DNA of 64,000 nucleotides, from the NCBI RefSeq assembly GCF_028583425.1, contig NC_072795.1:4921001-4985000 (forward strand), in the 5' to 3' direction. Positions within the stretch are counted from its first letter, which is position 1; every line of letters starts with the position of its first letter. This DNA is from Eublepharis macularius. Its lineage: Eukaryota; Chordata; Lepidosauria; Squamata; Eublepharidae. Below the pieces are notes generated by a model. The model was not told the origin of the DNA. It saw only the letters and a list, made by a program, of their open reading frames with translations, and did not search any database. A program made the translations under genes and the position numbers. This document shows positions 62,766 to 64,000 of this stretch, piece after piece.

Positions 62766-63175
62766 GTGTGTGTTTGTGATGTGCTGTCAAGTTGCCTCCG
62801 ACCTATGGTGCCCCTAGGAATGAAAGACCCCCCCCCCTCCAAAGGTCATATTGTTAACAAACTTGCTCAAATCCTGCAAACTGGAGGACATGGCTTCTTT
62901 TATTGAGTCAAACCATCTCGTTTTAGATTTTCCTCTTTTCCTCCTGCCTTCCACTTTTCCTAGCATTATTGACTTTTCCAGAGAATCTTGTCTTCTCATG
63001 AAGTAACTAAAGTATGATAGCCTCAGTTTTGACATTTTAGCTTCTAGGGAGAGTTCAGGCTTGATTTGATCTAGTACCCACTTATTTGTCTTTTTGGCTG
63101 TCCATGGAATCTGCAAAACTCTTCTCCAGCACCACATTTCAAATGAAAACCCTATGCTGAGACAATCCAAAATAA
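62766..63175 (-). mobile_element. BovB (RTE) LINE ORF2 C-terminus
   Basis: Minus-strand frame of about 120 codons: MWCWRRVLQIPWTAKKTNKW, MRRQDSLEKSIMLGKVEGRR, RGKSKTRWFDSIKEAMSSSL. The W-RR-L-P-W-T-A and MRR-DSLEK phrases identify BovB. 5'-truncated, better preserved than 12611-12957. Confidence 0.85.
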
Positions 63176-63419
63176 GATGCAGCATGGATTACAAAATAAT
63201 ATCCAGAAAGGATAAATGGAAAGGCTATTTTCTTTTTCAGTGAGAATGTGTATATTTATGGGATCCTCAATTATATTTCTTAGGTATCATCGTAACTAAG
63301 TTACATCAAAAAATACAGCTTGGGGAGAGTGTTTTGGGTTCCTCCTTTGGTCTTCAGTCTTAACTGCATTGCGAGTGCCGAAAAAGGACAAGAGAGGAAG
63401 AAACAAAGAGCCGAAACAG

Positions 63420-63800
63420 ACGTGACGCATTTCACGTGCCGTCCACGCGATTGCACTTACACGTGTCTCCAGCGGGTTTTGCTGTTCACGTGCTGCCAGT
63501 GTGTTTCGGAACCCCCCCTACACGCGTTCGCGGTCGACCGTCCACGGGTTCTCGGCTGTACTTCTGTGACGCGCTTCCCTTGGCGCATGCTCACAGGAAA
63601 ATGGCCGAGAAATAGGCCATCAGTTGCTGCACCTGAAGTGGCCGGCAGGTGGCGTCATGCATTGATCGTCACTATAAGTTGGCATCGCGTCATAGCACTC
63701 TATGCGCGCTGTCCGGGTTTGCCGACGCTTGTTGGGGTTTGCTGAAAGGGCTGTTCGAAGTGACGCGGGGTGCCAGCCCCAAGAGCAGCGGGCAGGTCCT
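63420..63800. promoter_or_regulatory. CpG-rich island-like region with E-boxes
   Basis: A sharp rise in CpG with cacgtg at 63433, 63460 and 63487. No gene is visible on either side within the window other than the possible 3' end at 63855-64000. It could be a promoter of a flanking gene or the remnant of a GC-rich element. Confidence 0.4.
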
Positions 63801-63857
63801 GCACCCGGCATGACCGTTGCCTATATTTTCCCTTAACCTTTGTTGCATGCAGAATGC

Positions 63858-64000
63858 ACACTACACAGTTTGTTTAAAAAGCTTTATTGTTTTCTCTTAA
63901 AAGATTGCATTCATTTTAAAAAACTCCAAACTTTTTGTGTGCCACTCTGGGCCTTGCAAGGGTCAACCCAGCTTCTTCGCAGGCCTTGTCTTGTTAGATT
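63858..64000 (-). other. Possible 3' end of a minus-strand gene
   Basis: On the minus strand a short frame entering from beyond the window (SNKTRPAKKLG) stops at TGA 63965-63963, followed by about 80 bp and AATAAA in aaaacaataaagctttt (about 63880-63885). The layout looks like a last exon with a very short 3' UTR, or a processed pseudogene. I do not recognise the protein. Confidence 0.3.

Noticed and set aside
1..64000. CRISPR arrays, bacterial operons, insertion sequences, riboswitches
   Set aside because: The DNA is vertebrate: spliced gene, LINEs and SINEs. Direct repeats seen are microsatellites and mobile elements.

Overview
This is vertebrate genomic DNA, most likely from a squamate reptile (a lizard or gecko). 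The coding sequence is split into many short exons with GT-AG introns. The background is a dense mixture typical of squamates: a full-length L1, BovB and CR1 LINE fragments, Penelope-like elements, tRNA-derived and 5S-derived SINEs, and many short hAT-type and 3-bp-TSD inverted-repeat DNA elements. The species cannot be fixed from the window.

The one clearly identifiable host gene is TFRC (transferrin receptor 1), on the + strand. A CpG-rich promoter and inferred non-coding exon 1 lie near 18.85-19.25 kb. The ATG is in exon 2 (25983). Eighteen coding exons run to a TGA at 51529-51531. The exons join with consistent phases into a 778-residue type II membrane protein with a YTRF endocytosis motif, a Cys-rich transmembrane entry, apical, protease-like and helical domains, and the RGD transferrin-binding motif. 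The 3' UTR holds five iron-responsive elements (52249-52912) in the arrangement known from other vertebrate TFRC mRNAs, so post-transcriptional iron control by IRP1/2 is preserved. Two IREs depart from consensus.

Region by region: 1-18.8 kb is intergenic and made largely of nested mobile elements, including a Penelope insertion inside a 61-bp perfect inverted repeat and several MITEs with exact target-site duplications. 18.85-55.4 kb is the TFRC locus. Intron 2 contains a young, apparently intact, antisense L1 (26335-32449) with both ORFs open and a 16-bp perfect target-site duplication. Several other introns carry SINEs, Penelope fragments and microsatellites. 55.5-63.3 kb is downstream intergenic DNA with Penelope, CR1, BovB and four DNA elements. 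63.4-63.8 kb is CpG-rich with three CACGTG E-boxes exactly 27 bp apart, and the final 140 bp could be the 3' end of a minus-strand transcript.

I see no unknown protein-coding system. The most unusual material is the mobile DNA: hammerhead-ribozyme-like motifs in two Penelope families, a hairpin MITE family with TCA target duplications, the retrotransposition-competent-looking L1 inside TFRC, and the altered IREs.
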